A stretch of 64,000 bases of DNA from Bacteroides fragilis NCTC 9343 (lineage in GTDB: Bacteria; Bacteroidota; Bacteroidia; Bacteroidales; Bacteroidaceae), in NCBI RefSeq assembly GCF_000025985.1, contig NC_003228.3, positions 682,001-746,000 of the forward strand, read 5' to 3'. Shown here in pieces: positions 10,540 to 19,008 of this stretch. Every line of letters starts with the position of its first letter. Positions within the stretch are counted from its first letter, which is position 1. A model generated the notes under the pieces. That model saw nothing but the letters and a program-made list of their open reading frames with translations, made no database searches and had not been told where the DNA came from. The translations under genes and the position numbers were made by a program.

Positions 10540-10716
10540 TTACCAGAACTTATTTTGTTCGGCATTGTATTCGAACCCGATCGATTCCAGTTTTCCGATC
10601 AGTATGTCCTTGCTGATATTCATATCTTCACAGAGTTCGTCGAGCGATGCATAGCAATCGCGAAGTTTCATGTTGATGACGCTAAACAGCATCATCGGAT
10701 CTTCAGGAAGTTCCAT
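10540..10716 (-). CDS. DUF4250 domain protein (58 aa)
   Basis: A short minus-strand frame from ATG at 10716 to TAA at 10540 encodes 58 residues. It begins MELPEDPMMLFSVINMKLRD and continues with YASLDELCEDMNIS and ends GFEYNAEQNKFW. This matches my recollection of the DUF4250 family: about 60 residues, LPKDP start, SLDELC motif, GF.YN...NQF end. The function is unknown; the fold is predicted helical, possibly helix-turn-helix-like. It has its own promoter box at 10742-10773. The overlapping plus-strand frame (10480-10755) is its antisense shadow. Confidence 0.8.
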   Translation of the reverse strand: MELPEDPMMLFSVINMKLRDCYASLDELCEDMNISKDILIGKLESIGFEYNAEQNKFW

Positions 10717-10741
10717 AATTATTCTTTTTTTAAAACGGCTG

Positions 10742-10773
10742 CAAAGATACGGTAACTCTGTGTATCCTGCAAG
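10742..10773 (-). promoter_or_regulatory. Bacteroides-type promoter for the DUF4250 gene
   Basis: On the minus strand TATCTTTG (10742-10749) fits the TAnnTTTG -7 box. CTTG (10770-10773) sits 20 bases upstream, where the TTTG-like -33 box is expected. The start codon at 10716 follows after about 25 bases. Confidence 0.55.
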
Positions 10774-10811
10774 AGCACTTCTTTCTTAAAATCATCCAAA
10801 GGTGACTATCC

Positions 10812-12035
10812 TTATTTTTCAAAATAGTAACATAATATCGGATTGCCTACCGTGGTCAGTATCGGTTCTTTAGACACTTCACCTGTCTGTATATCCAGTG
10901 AGTAGATACCTTTTGCTTTAGCCGATGAGTTACCTATCAACATACTCCCTTTATAAAGGGAAAGCATAACCCCGAAACCGTTGGACAAGTCAAGTCCTTG
11001 CACTTTTTTCATGGTTTTATTGTACAGATCTATTTCTACTGCAAGATCGGCGATGGCTGTGTGTCCTTGTTCTCCCGGTTTGTAGTAACCCGGCATATTG
11101 ATGTAAGCATACGCTTTTCCATTACCTACATACCGGATGGCGGAGATAAATCCGGCAGTCTTTTCTTCTCCGCTGATGGCGGCTCCTGTGATTGTCCATT
11201 GATAAGTCGGGTCGAACTCCGTTTCTCCGGCTTTGATACGCAGAACTCCGGCATTATGCCCTTTGACCATACCAAAGCCTCCCATACACGAAATGTAGAT
11301 GTCTTTCTTCTCGTCCATGAAGATGGAATAGCGGTCGATTGGGCGGGTTGGCATAGAGATGCCGCTGGTCTTGTCTGTTATCATTTTCAGCAACTTATCC
11401 GTTTGGGTGTCAATGATGGCAATGTCGCTGTACGGGCGATCCTGTGGGGGAATCCATCCACCCACCATCTGGCTGAGGCCTACGAATAGGAGTCCGTCGC
11501 GCAGTAACATGGCGGATGGATCCGGATTGCTGTCGGATACTCCTAATGAAGTCAGGTCTATCTCTCCTTGCTGTGTCATGGTAGTGGGATCGAAGATAGC
11601 GATCTTGCCTAATCCTGCCATGGATAGATAAGCTTTGCCGGTAGACGCAAAAACGATATTGGTGGCGGAAGAGTTGGGTGGCAATTTCATTGTTCCCGTT
11701 CTTGACAGCTGCCCGTTGTTCCGTGTATATTTCACTAACTCGTTCTTGCTATCGCCCATGTATCCCGGAAAAACGAAAATATCGTTCCCTTCGATAATCG
11801 GGTATGATCCTCCGTACGGAATGGGAATTCCGTTGTTGTTATTTGTATTTTGTGGAAACTCGTCACGGATCAGTTGCAGGTAAGCTGCTCCTGTCATTCC
11901 GTCGGGATTGGGCAGGATGGTTGCCAGAGCGATGTTGGCATCGGTGGTCGGGACTTTAGGGTTCGGATCTTTTTCGCATGCAGAAAATACGAGTGCAGTG
12001 CCGGCAAGTGCCAGCATCAAATTTCTAATCTTCAT
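10812..12035 (-). CDS. Surface lipoprotein of the DUF4374/XusB-like type, beta-propeller
   Basis: The 407-residue protein has a lipoprotein signal (LAGTALVFSAC, Cys20) and a body of repeated beta-strand units typical of a propeller (GNDIFVFPGYMGDSKNELVKY, ATNIVFASTGKAYLSM, DGLLFVGLSQMVGGW). It lies 33 bases downstream of a TonB-dependent receptor gene and is probably co-transcribed with it. In Bacteroides, propeller lipoproteins beside such receptors (for example XusB next to XusA) capture ferric siderophores at the cell surface. The family placement is from memory of gene order and architecture, and the siderophore role is inference supported by the PchR-like regulator upstream. Confidence 0.65.
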   Translation of the reverse strand: MKIRNLMLALAGTALVFSACEKDPNPKVPTTDANIALATILPNPDGMTGAAYLQLIRDEFPQNTNNNNGIPIPYGGSYPIIEGNDIFVFPGYMGDSKNELVKYTRNNGQLSRTGTMKLPPNSSATNIVFASTGKAYLSMAGLGKIAIFDPTTMTQQGEIDLTSLGVSDSNPDPSAMLLRDGLLFVGLSQMVGGWIPPQDRPYSDIAIIDTQTDKLLKMITDKTSGISMPTRPIDRYSIFMDEKKDIYISCMGGFGMVKGHNAGVLRIKAGETEFDPTYQWTITGAAISGEEKTAGFISAIRYVGNGKAYAYINMPGYYKPGEQGHTAIADLAVEIDLYNKTMKKVQGLDLSNGFGVMLSLYKGSMLIGNSSAKAKGIYSLDIQTGEVSKEPILTTVGNPILCYYFEK

Positions 12036-12068
12036 AGTTTTTGGGTTTTTAAAATAAATAATCTTGTT

Positions 12069-14408
12069 TCATTTCAATACATATCTTAACCTTACTCCCC
12101 AGTTACGTCCGGGTAGGGGACGATTGAACTCAGACATCATTCGGGCATCAGTCAGATTATTCATTCGTGCCGAAATGATGAACCGTCCGTTCATAAAGCT
12201 GTGTTCTATTCCGATATTGGCCGAGAAGGTGCGTGGAATTCTCCGTTCCTGAAACCGGCTTTGTTCAAAATCGTAGAAATATTCTTCAACAAAAGAACCG
12301 TCTGTAAAGATACGGGTGTTCTGTCCCTTGCCTCCGAACAGATTCTCTTTATGATATTCTAGTCCGGCATTTGCCAGAAGGTAGGGAATGTTAGGCATCC
12401 GACTACCTTTGGTCGGGTTGGTTATATGGGTATTCGGTTCAAATTTCCGCACATCCCGTAAGTCCTGGTAGGTCATGTTGCAGTAGCCGTAAAGCCAATG
12501 AGTCAAGTCCGCCTTGACCTCTACTTCAACTCCAAGGGTACGCATTTTTCCGAAGTTTTGATATTGAGACTGGAGATATCCTCCTGTAAACCGGATCATA
12601 TTCTCAAGATATCCATAGAAGGTATTTACTTCTACCTGTAAGTTGCTGGCATCCTTTCCGGTGCGGTCTAAAAGAAAACCCAGGTTTACGCTTGTATTGC
12701 GTTCAGGAAGCAGGTTTCCGGAAGGGGCGACTGTATATCCGTCACCCAAAAGTTCGCTTTCGGCCGGCAGGCGTACGTCATATCCTACCGAGAGTTTACC
12801 CATGAAATCCGGAGTAAATCTATAGCGTAGAGCGTTGCTGATGCCAAAATCCCGTTTCAACATATCCACTTTCTCGGCTTCCGAAGACATGATACTGCTC
12901 ATGTGAGTATTCATACCATACATATAATATTTCACGTTGAGCGAATTCAGGAAGATATCATTGTCGGTGCGGAAATCGTATCCCAGTCCGGCAATCCAGC
13001 TTGCCATCGTACTTCTGAAATTGGTTTTATAACCAACAACTTTATTTTTCAGGTCATCTTTCGGGTGTCCGGATGCGAAACTGAACAGTGAGTTCAAGTT
13101 GATAGAATGATTATTATTGATCACATAGTTCAGATGCAACTTGTGGGTGATGGTGTGTTTCTCGTTTCTGGCATTCGAGGCCCATTTGCCTATCTCTCCT
13201 CCATATTCGGATACAGCAGGATAAGTCGTACCGTCCCAGTTGTATCGGTAAGCAGCGGTATCCACCATGTGGAATACCGTGTAGGCATAGGCCAGATTCG
13301 ATTCCATATCGAGCCCTTCTGTCAGGAAGTTTTCTTTTTCCAGTTTGTTGGCGAAAATGAAGGCGTCTGAGTAAGTGTGGGCTTTCTCAATATTATATTC
13401 AATACCTTGTATCTCTTTGAAAGTGTGTATAAAGACAGGTTCGAACTCTGCCAAATCGAACCACCATTTACGAGCCTTCAGGCTACCTGCAACAGCCAGT
13501 TTCTTGAATTTGTCATGGTTGCGCTTAATGATAAGCCCTTCTTCAAAAGGAGATTCCATCTTATAGTTATTGTCAGAGTAAGTATAAAATCCTCCGCCTC
13601 CGAATTCTAATCCTTTGGTAGCGATGTTGCGTTTGGTTACTAACGAAAGTTTGTGTGTGTTAAAACTTTCGATACTGTAACTGGCATCGAGGTATTTAGG
13701 CGGATACTCTCTGATGACAATATTTACGGCTCCCCCCACAGAAGAGCCGCCAAACCTGGCCGGTACCACTCCTTTGTAGATTTCGATTCGGTCGATCATG
13801 TCTACCGGTATGTCATTGATATCGATGAAGTCTGAATTGTCATTCATCGGGCTACCGTCTATGAAAAAGCCGATACGTTTTCCCTCTAACCCACGTACGG
13901 AAACACGGGATGAACTGCCTACCCCTCCTGTGTTGCGGATAGTTACACCTACCGTTTTCGACAGAACATCCTGAACATTACTGACTGTTCCCTGCAACTG
14001 TTGCATACTTATCACTGACATGGGCATAGCCTGTTCGCGCAGTTGGCGGGCTTCGCTTTTGGCTGTGACGACAACTTCACCCAACGACTGAGTTTCCGGT
14101 TCTAGACGAATCACTAACTTCTTGGTTTTCAATTCGGAGATTCTGACCTCTTCTTGTCGGGTACGATATCCCATATAGGAGATAACAATTCGATAGTGTC
14201 CCGCAGGGACTTCTATTGAAAATTCACCGTTCTTATCGGTGGAAGTCCCTTTTTTCAGTGACTCTACGTATATATTGGCCCCCACCAGTGTTTCTTCATT
14301 ATTGGCATCTATGATGACTCCGCTTAATTTTCCTGTCTGCACTTGTGCATGAAGTAAGTTGCATGCGGTAAACAGGATGGCGGTTAAAACAAGTATCCTA
14401 TATTTCAT
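12069..14408 (-). CDS. TonB-dependent outer-membrane receptor (probable ferric-siderophore type)
   Basis: This 779-residue protein has a signal peptide to about LLHAQ, a carboxypeptidase-regulatory-like domain (about 25-105: GKLSGVIIDANNEETLVGAN), a TonB-box-like LGEVVVTAK, and a plug (QDVLSKTVGVTIR, RVSVRGLEGKRIGFFIDG, IEIYKGVVPARFG, GGAVNI). A barrel of about 550 residues follows, ending WGVRLRYVLK. At about 780 residues and with this plug it resembles siderophore and metal receptors rather than ~1000-residue SusC proteins, and no SusD is adjacent. The partner lipoprotein follows downstream and a PchR-like AraC gene is divergent. Its ribosome-binding site AGGAGAG lies inside the short upstream frame. 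Confidence 0.88.
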   Translation of the reverse strand: MKYRILVLTAILFTACNLLHAQVQTGKLSGVIIDANNEETLVGANIYVESLKKGTSTDKNGEFSIEVPAGHYRIVISYMGYRTRQEEVRISELKTKKLVIRLEPETQSLGEVVVTAKSEARQLREQAMPMSVISMQQLQGTVSNVQDVLSKTVGVTIRNTGGVGSSSRVSVRGLEGKRIGFFIDGSPMNDNSDFIDINDIPVDMIDRIEIYKGVVPARFGGSSVGGAVNIVIREYPPKYLDASYSIESFNTHKLSLVTKRNIATKGLEFGGGGFYTYSDNNYKMESPFEEGLIIKRNHDKFKKLAVAGSLKARKWWFDLAEFEPVFIHTFKEIQGIEYNIEKAHTYSDAFIFANKLEKENFLTEGLDMESNLAYAYTVFHMVDTAAYRYNWDGTTYPAVSEYGGEIGKWASNARNEKHTITHKLHLNYVINNNHSINLNSLFSFASGHPKDDLKNKVVGYKTNFRSTMASWIAGLGYDFRTDNDIFLNSLNVKYYMYGMNTHMSSIMSSEAEKVDMLKRDFGISNALRYRFTPDFMGKLSVGYDVRLPAESELLGDGYTVAPSGNLLPERNTSVNLGFLLDRTGKDASNLQVEVNTFYGYLENMIRFTGGYLQSQYQNFGKMRTLGVEVEVKADLTHWLYGYCNMTYQDLRDVRKFEPNTHITNPTKGSRMPNIPYLLANAGLEYHKENLFGGKGQNTRIFTDGSFVEEYFYDFEQSRFQERRIPRTFSANIGIEHSFMNGRFIISARMNNLTDARMMSEFNRPLPGRNWGVRLRYVLK

Positions 14409-14556
14409 GGCTTTCTCTCCTTATTTCGATAAATGTCGGTCGAACTTCAATGGTATAAGGGGCCCTGGTGCTACTGTTAGGCTTGGCGGTTTCGGCAGCC
14501 TGTACCCGTAAGGTGATAAACAGAGTTTCGGGAACTCCGGATAAATTTACTTTCAT
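14398..14556 (-). pseudogene. 52-codon frame resembling the N-terminus of a TcmP/LCM-type methyltransferase; possible remnant or leader
   Basis: A minus-strand frame from ATG 14556 to TAG 14398 encodes 52 residues starting MKVNLSGVPETLFITLRVQA. That pattern (VNLSGVPETL.I.L..RA.E) resembles the start of class I SAM-dependent methyltransferases of the TcmP/leucine-carboxyl-methyltransferase type. Such genes sometimes accompany siderophore receptors in Bacteroides (recalled, not checked). The similarity seems to stop after about 25 residues, so this would be a decayed remnant. The frame overlaps the receptor start by 11 bases and contains its ribosome-binding site, so it could still couple translation. 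Confidence is modest. Confidence 0.4.
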
Positions 14557-14617
14557 ATTTAGTTTTTATGTTTTGGGTTGATGTTTATGATTTACTGTAA
14601 TTTACCTATTAATGGGG

Positions 14618-14649
14618 ATTGTACCGATGTATGGGTTATCGTAATTTTG
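14618..14649 (+). promoter_or_regulatory. Promoter of the AraC-family regulator gene
   Basis: ATTG (14618-14621), a 20-base gap and TAATTTTG (14642-14649) fit the Bacteroides -33/-7 pattern. The regulator start is 90 bases downstream. The box faces away from the receptor operon promoter at 14671-14678. Confidence 0.5.
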
Positions 14650-14670
14650 TATCAGTTCTCCAATTGGGGA

Positions 14671-14678
14671 CAAAAGTA
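14671..14678 (-). promoter_or_regulatory. -7 box of the TonB receptor operon
   Basis: TACTTTTG on the minus strand fits TAnnTTTG. No good -33 box lies 19-21 bases upstream, which would suit a promoter that needs the divergent AraC activator. The gap 14557-14738 holds only these two promoters. Confidence 0.4.
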
Positions 14679-14738
14679 GAGCCTTATCGGCTTTTACTGC
14701 TTACGCGAAAAGGAACTTGACTTTAACTTAAAGGAATA

Positions 14739-15746
14739 ATGATGGTTACTCGGTTAATGAAACATGATTTGTGTGAAATGGTGTTGGAATGGCCCATGCC
14801 GAACATCGTAAAAGGAAAACGGACGGAAAAAAATAACTACCGGATTGACAATACGTATTTGAAAGCGACATTTGAAGAGATATCTACTCCGTTGTTTTCG
14901 ATTATGGATCAACATATATCCAGTGAAGAACCTATTAAAATATATACTCGGGCTGACGACTATCATGCCGTTTGGTTTTGTGCCACTTTTGCAGGACATG
15001 CTACCTGTTGTTATAACTCTGTAATCCGAAGTGAGGAGTGGAATAAAGGAGATGCCAATTTGTTAAAATGTGACGGGGTAGACTCTTGTGTTCACTTTCC
15101 TAAAAACACGCCATTCCATATGATGGAAATCATGCTGTCACATGATTATCTCCGTGAACTTGCCATACACTATCCCGATTTGCTGGGCGGTAAAGATTTT
15201 GAAACCGTCCTTTGTAATGGTCAGTACAGGGCGTACCGGAAAAATCGTCCGTTTGGTCCGGGTGTTTATAAAGCGTTGCACGATATCAGACTTTCACAAC
15301 TCAATGGCAATATGGCATCTATGTATGCAGATGCTAAGATACGGGAGATCCTTTCACTTTTTCTGGCCGGGCAGGAAGAAGAAAATTATCTTCATTGCTC
15401 ATGTACTATCGGGATAACATGTGATAAAATTCATCATGCTAGGGCCATTATTGAGCAGGAATATCTAAATCCTCCGTCACTTCACCAGCTGGCATTGCGG
15501 GTGGGTACCAATGAATGTACGCTTAAGCGAGGATTTAAGACAGTATTTGGTACAACCGTATTTGGTCACATCTTTGAGTATCGCATGAAGATGGCTTGTC
15601 GCTATCTATTGGACAGCAGTAAGACGATACAGGAGATTGGGGCGTGTGTCGGTTATGAATATCATGCTCATTTCTCTACTGCTTTCAAGCGAAAGTTCGG
15701 ACTTACTCCTTTGGAATACAGATGTAGCCGATTGTCCGGTTCTTGA
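14739..15746 (+). CDS. AraC-family transcriptional regulator, PchR-like
   Basis: The 335-residue protein has an N-terminal sensing region and a C-terminal double helix-turn-helix (about 230-330). The motif ECTLKRGFKTVFGTTVFGHI followed by EYRMKMACRYLL, and GYEYHAHFSTAFKRKFGLTP, closely resemble PchR, which activates ferric-pyochelin uptake when it binds the loaded siderophore. It is transcribed away from the TonB receptor/lipoprotein operon, which is its probable target. The exact start is uncertain: Met1 and Met2 are adjacent, and Met7 is also possible. The effector is unknown. Confidence 0.85.
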   Translation: MMVTRLMKHDLCEMVLEWPMPNIVKGKRTEKNNYRIDNTYLKATFEEISTPLFSIMDQHISSEEPIKIYTRADDYHAVWFCATFAGHATCCYNSVIRSEEWNKGDANLLKCDGVDSCVHFPKNTPFHMMEIMLSHDYLRELAIHYPDLLGGKDFETVLCNGQYRAYRKNRPFGPGVYKALHDIRLSQLNGNMASMYADAKIREILSLFLAGQEEENYLHCSCTIGITCDKIHHARAIIEQEYLNPPSLHQLALRVGTNECTLKRGFKTVFGTTVFGHIFEYRMKMACRYLLDSSKTIQEIGACVGYEYHAHFSTAFKRKFGLTPLEYRCSRLSGS

Positions 15747-16111
15747 ATAGGCTGTCTCAACTCCTCCTTCACATTTGTTATTCTTTGCGATATTTTCTCC
15801 GTAGGCTGAGGTCTATCACATAAGTTGTGGTAAAGTTCGTCTATAAGAACTGCTATTTGTCCGGACTGAAAAGAGGATATTCCACTACTGTTTCCTTTTC
15901 GGAGATCAGTTTCTCTATTTCCTTTATGGATACTGAAATCTTTTTGTTGATTTTCGTGCAATTTGTTTAGAGTTCCGGTGAGATTGGAAAATACCTAAAA
16001 GGTACTGTTGTTGTTTTTTGTAATATTTTGAAAATCAGATTGCTGCAAGTCTTAATTTTGATTTTATCCACCGATAATATGCTTGAAACGGCTATTTTCT
16101 GCCACCTACCA
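15747..16111. other. Intergenic stretch without a supported gene
   Basis: Between the AraC gene and the terminator of tRNA-Lys I see only weak minus-strand frames: 15668-15961, and a shorter one reading ISVSIKEIEKLISEKETV. They overlap in different frames and could be remains of a decayed gene. No start signal or family match supports either. Confidence 0.5.
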
Positions 16112-16152
16112 GAAAAAAGAAATCCCTGATAATGCTTGATTATCAGGGATTT
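16111..16152 (-). terminator. Rho-independent terminator of tRNA-Lys
   Basis: A perfect 14-base-pair stem (16120-16133 with 16139-16152, loop GCTTG) is followed on the minus strand by a T-run (the A-rich stretch 16111-16119 on the plus strand). It lies 24 bases beyond the 3' end of the tRNA. Confidence 0.88.
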
Positions 16153-16176
16153 GATTGATTTTTCTTTTGTTCTCAG

Positions 16177-16249
16177 TGATCCGCCTGGGGCTCGAACCCA
16201 GGACCCCAACATTAAAAGTGTTGTGCTCTACCTGCTGAGCTAGCGAATC
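16177..16249 (-). tRNA. tRNA-Lys (anticodon TTT)
   Basis: Read on the minus strand, the 73-base gene has acceptor arms GATTCGC and GCGGATC with discriminator A, and a D-arm in GCTCAGCAGGTAGAGC. The anticodon stem is CAACA/TGTTG with loop CTTTTAA giving anticodon TTT, and the T-arm CCTGG/CCAGG has loop GTTCGAG. CCA is not encoded. A promoter lies at 16290-16320 and a terminator at 16111-16152, so it is a single-gene unit. No integrated element borders its 3' end. Confidence 0.95.
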
Positions 16250-16289
16250 AATCCTTATTTGCGTATCAGTTATTTCCTGATTGCGGGTG

Positions 16290-16320
16290 CAAAGGTAGTG
16301 ACTTTTTTTATATCTGCAAG
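16290..16320 (-). promoter_or_regulatory. Promoter of tRNA-Lys
   Basis: On the minus strand TACCTTTG (16290-16297) is the -7 box and CTTG (16317-16320) lies 19 bases upstream. The mature tRNA starts about 40 bases downstream. Confidence 0.55.
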
Positions 16321-16343
16321 CTTTTGGATGAAAAAAGTTTCAT

Positions 16344-17483
16344 TTATTTTTTAGTATTTTCCTCTGCTGATTGATTATCAGTGACTTCGTGCCTGTCATA
16401 TTTTATTTTTTCTTTGTTGATAATGAAACGCTGATAATAGGACAACATCAAAGTGGTGAGTGGGAGTGCTATGATCATGCCTAGCATTCCGAGTAAAGAT
16501 CCCCAAATGGAAAGGGATAAGAGAATAATAGCAGGGTTGAGTCCTGTGATCTTTCCCATAATTCGAGGGACAAGGAAACCGTCTTGAATGGCTTGGACAA
16601 CGATGAATACAATAAGAGCACCTGCCAGAATTACCCAGAAGTTTTCACCGGTATCAGCAGCCTTAAGGATGGCAAGTACGATGGTGGGCAGGAAGCCGAT
16701 GATTTGTAGGTAGGGTACCATGTTGAGTGCTCCGATAAATAGCCCTAGAGCAATGGCCATCGGGAAATCAATGATCAGGAATCCAATGCTGAACAAAATC
16801 CCTACACAAAAAGCAACAAAGGCTTGCCCACGGAAATAACGGTTCATGCCATCCTGAATATCATTCACCAGATTGGAAGCGAAAGTACGGTATTTACCTG
16901 GAAGCAAGTGTAGCCAGCCTTCGGCTATAGACTCATAGTCGAGCAGAATAAAAACTACATATAATAGAATAATGAAAGAAGCAAAGACACTAAACAGGAT
17001 ATTGATGGATTCCGCGACAAGGGCCCAGAGTTTAGGGACCGTTTCTTTAATGGTATTCATTATATTCTCTTCACTCAGGATACGGTTGAGTGCCTGAAGG
17101 TCAATGTGCTTGTGGATAAACTCCGAAAGAGTAGGAGGGACAGTGCCGGAACTGTAGGCACCATTGGTCAGATAGGTTACCAGTAGATCGTTCATGCGTC
17201 CCATTTCGGCAAGCATGGGAGGCACCAGCAGATAGAAAAGGGAAATACCCACTATGGTAATACTGAACAACGCGCAGAAAATAGAAATGATTCTACTTTT
17301 GAAACGTAATTTGTACTGGAAGAATTTGACGAGTGGGTAAATCATATAAGCGATGAGCCATGCTACGAAAAAAGGTAGCAATACACCGCTGAGCCTTTTA
17401 AAAAGTATGAGTAATCCCACAATGAGCGCACAGCAGATAGAACCGCGTATGAAACTATCAAATGTAATTTTTTTCCTTTCCAT
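16344..17483 (-). CDS. AI-2E family transporter (PerM/YdiK-like permease)
   Basis: The start at 17483 (MERKKITFDSF) gives 379 residues; an upstream in-frame ATG at 17513 would add ten. About eight membrane segments are visible: a first pair near residues 15-55 (LIVGLLILFKRLSGVLLPFFVAWLIAYMIYP), one near 70-90, and a C-terminal block with the family features GALNMVPYLQIIGFLPTIV, PRIMGKITGLNP and IALPLTTLMLSYYQ. Members export autoinducer-2 or ions in a few studied cases; the substrate here is unknown. The C-terminal tail is charged. It lies 62 bases downstream of thymidine kinase on the same strand and may share its transcript. Confidence 0.88.
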   Translation of the reverse strand: MERKKITFDSFIRGSICCALIVGLLILFKRLSGVLLPFFVAWLIAYMIYPLVKFFQYKLRFKSRIISIFCALFSITIVGISLFYLLVPPMLAEMGRMNDLLVTYLTNGAYSSGTVPPTLSEFIHKHIDLQALNRILSEENIMNTIKETVPKLWALVAESINILFSVFASFIILLYVVFILLDYESIAEGWLHLLPGKYRTFASNLVNDIQDGMNRYFRGQAFVAFCVGILFSIGFLIIDFPMAIALGLFIGALNMVPYLQIIGFLPTIVLAILKAADTGENFWVILAGALIVFIVVQAIQDGFLVPRIMGKITGLNPAIILLSLSIWGSLLGMLGMIIALPLTTLMLSYYQRFIINKEKIKYDRHEVTDNQSAEENTKK

Positions 17484-17545
17484 GATAACCTGATATTTGA
17501 TGTGCGACCTCATCGGTATGACTTGGCTTTACTGCCGTGAGGTCC

Positions 17546-18145
17546 TTATGATTTTTCTCGATCTTCTTGTAAAGCGCGTTGGTAACATTCCCGACAGAGC
17601 GGCTCGTATTGGGCTGTTTCCCCCAGTAGAACTTGTTTGTCATTCTTTACGGTACGGTGTGAAAAAGAAGCCAACTGTCCGCATTTCACGCAGATGGCAT
17701 GTACTTTCGAAACTTCGTCGGCAATAGCGCATAGAGCGGGCATCGGGCCAAAAGGAATTCCTTTGAAATCCATGTCCAATCCGGCTATAATGACACGCAC
17801 CCCGTTATTGGCCAGTTGATTGCATACATCTATCAATCCACTGTCGAAGAACTGTGCCTCGTCGATGCCTACTACATCTATTTCGGATGTAAAGAGCAAA
17901 ATGCTTGCAGAAGAGTCAATGGGTGTGGAGGAAATGGAATTACTGTCGTGTGAAACAACGTCGCCTTCCGAATAGCGGGTGTCAATGGCAGGTTTGAATA
18001 TCTCTACACGTTGACGAGCGAACTTAGCCCGCTTCATGCGGCGAATCAACTCTTCCGTTTTTCCGGAAAACATAGAGCCGCAAATTACTTCGATTCTTCC
18101 TCTTCTTCTAGTCTCTTGTATATGATCTTCTGAAAATAATACCAT
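17546..18145 (-). CDS. tdk: Thymidine kinase
   Basis: The start at 18145 ([11 protein letters not shown]) gives 199 residues, the usual size in Bacteroides. The Walker A loop [14 protein letters not shown], the DEAQFF Walker B/catalytic motif ([11 protein letters not shown]), the lasso region and the zinc-binding pairs CVKC and CREC identify a type II thymidine kinase. It phosphorylates thymidine to dTMP in the salvage pathway. A minus-strand TACTTTTG box at 18170-18177 is the probable -7 element, back to back with a plus-strand box at 18220-18227. Confidence 0.97.
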   Translation of the reverse strand: MVLFSEDHIQETRRRGRIEVICGSMFSGKTEELIRRMKRAKFARQRVEIFKPAIDTRYSEGDVVSHDSNSISSTPIDSSASILLFTSEIDVVGIDEAQFFDSGLIDVCNQLANNGVRVIIAGLDMDFKGIPFGPMPALCAIADEVSKVHAICVKCGQLASFSHRTVKNDKQVLLGETAQYEPLCRECYQRALQEDREKS

Positions 18146-18260
18146 GCTGATGTATGTTATAATTGCTTGCAAAAGTAATAGTTTTATTGGCTTCTCAGTG
18201 TTTTTTCATTATTTATTTCTACATTTGCCAAGTCATTCAAAGAGAAATTCAGATGTAGAT

Positions 18261-18989
18261 ATGCAAGCATTGCTGAACGACATAGAGCTGGATATTCAGG
18301 AGCTTAAGTACCTGATGGAAATCATTTCACGCGAACCGGATTCCGTTTTGCGCGGAGTGGCACGAAGAAATATTGTGCAAATGCGAGGACGACTGGATGC
18401 ATTATTGGAGCTGTTGGATGCAAAGCCTGTGATAGCGGCCGACGCTTCTGAAAGTCCGGAGAACAGACCTGTAACGGAAACAATAGAGGTTGTGGAAATC
18501 CCGGCTTTAAAAGAAACTGTGGCTGACATTCCAGAAAAAAACGAAGAAGCCGCAGTAGCAGAAGACTCCCAGGAGGCAGTCGAGCCTGGGCCGTTGAGTT
18601 TGTCTGAAGCGGTTATCGAACAGGTACCTACTGTGGAACTTGATCCTGTGGCTGATGAAAAAGAAGAAGTATTCGAATCGGTATCGGTTCCACAATCAGA
18701 GGAACCGACTGTGAAAGTTGAGACTAGAGTGGCTTCTTCACCCATCTTGGCCGAACGTATCAAAACTGCAGGTGATTTGCGTCGTTCGATCAGCTTGAAT
18801 GATTCGTTTCGCTTCTCCCGTGAATTGTTCGGAGGAAGTATGGAACAGATGAATAATGTGTTGCATCAGATTGGTGAAATGAGTTCATTGGATGCAGCTC
18901 TTGTTTTTCTGTCTTCAAAGATCAAGGTCGATGAAGAAAATGAAGCTATGAATGATTTTGTAGAGCTTCTCAGGAAACATTTTATATAA
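18261..18989 (+). CDS. Conserved Bacteroidales hypothetical protein (242 aa)
   Basis: The start at 18261 (MQALLNDIELDIQELKYLME) is preferred to the longer frame from 18144, whose first residues overlap the tdk promoter region. The N-terminal ~50 residues look helical. The middle (about 55-165) is acidic, rich in Glu, Val and Pro, and probably disordered. The C-terminal ~65 residues (RISLNDSFRF-like, SRELFGGSMEQMN, DAALVFLSSKI) form a small domain that recurs at the ends of Bacteroidetes proteins. A TACATTTG -7 box lies at 18220-18227. The function is unknown; I give none. Confidence 0.8.
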   Translation: MQALLNDIELDIQELKYLMEIISREPDSVLRGVARRNIVQMRGRLDALLELLDAKPVIAADASESPENRPVTETIEVVEIPALKETVADIPEKNEEAAVAEDSQEAVEPGPLSLSEAVIEQVPTVELDPVADEKEEVFESVSVPQSEEPTVKVETRVASSPILAERIKTAGDLRRSISLNDSFRFSRELFGGSMEQMNNVLHQIGEMSSLDAALVFLSSKIKVDEENEAMNDFVELLRKHFI

Positions 18990-19008
18990 TGAATATTTAA
19001 AGAGAGAT

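Noticed and set aside
10480..10755. Plus-strand frame of 91 codons after GH43
   Set aside because: It is antisense to the better supported DUF4250 gene at 10540-10716.
15668..15961. Minus-strand frame of 97 codons behind the AraC gene
   Set aside because: It overlaps the AraC C-terminus, has no family match, and a competing frame in the same stretch looks equally protein-like. At most a decayed remnant.
16177..16249. Integration site of a mobile element at tRNA-Lys
   Set aside because: No repeat of the tRNA 3' end and no integrase of the element type lies nearby; the recombinase at 32211 belongs to the shufflon.
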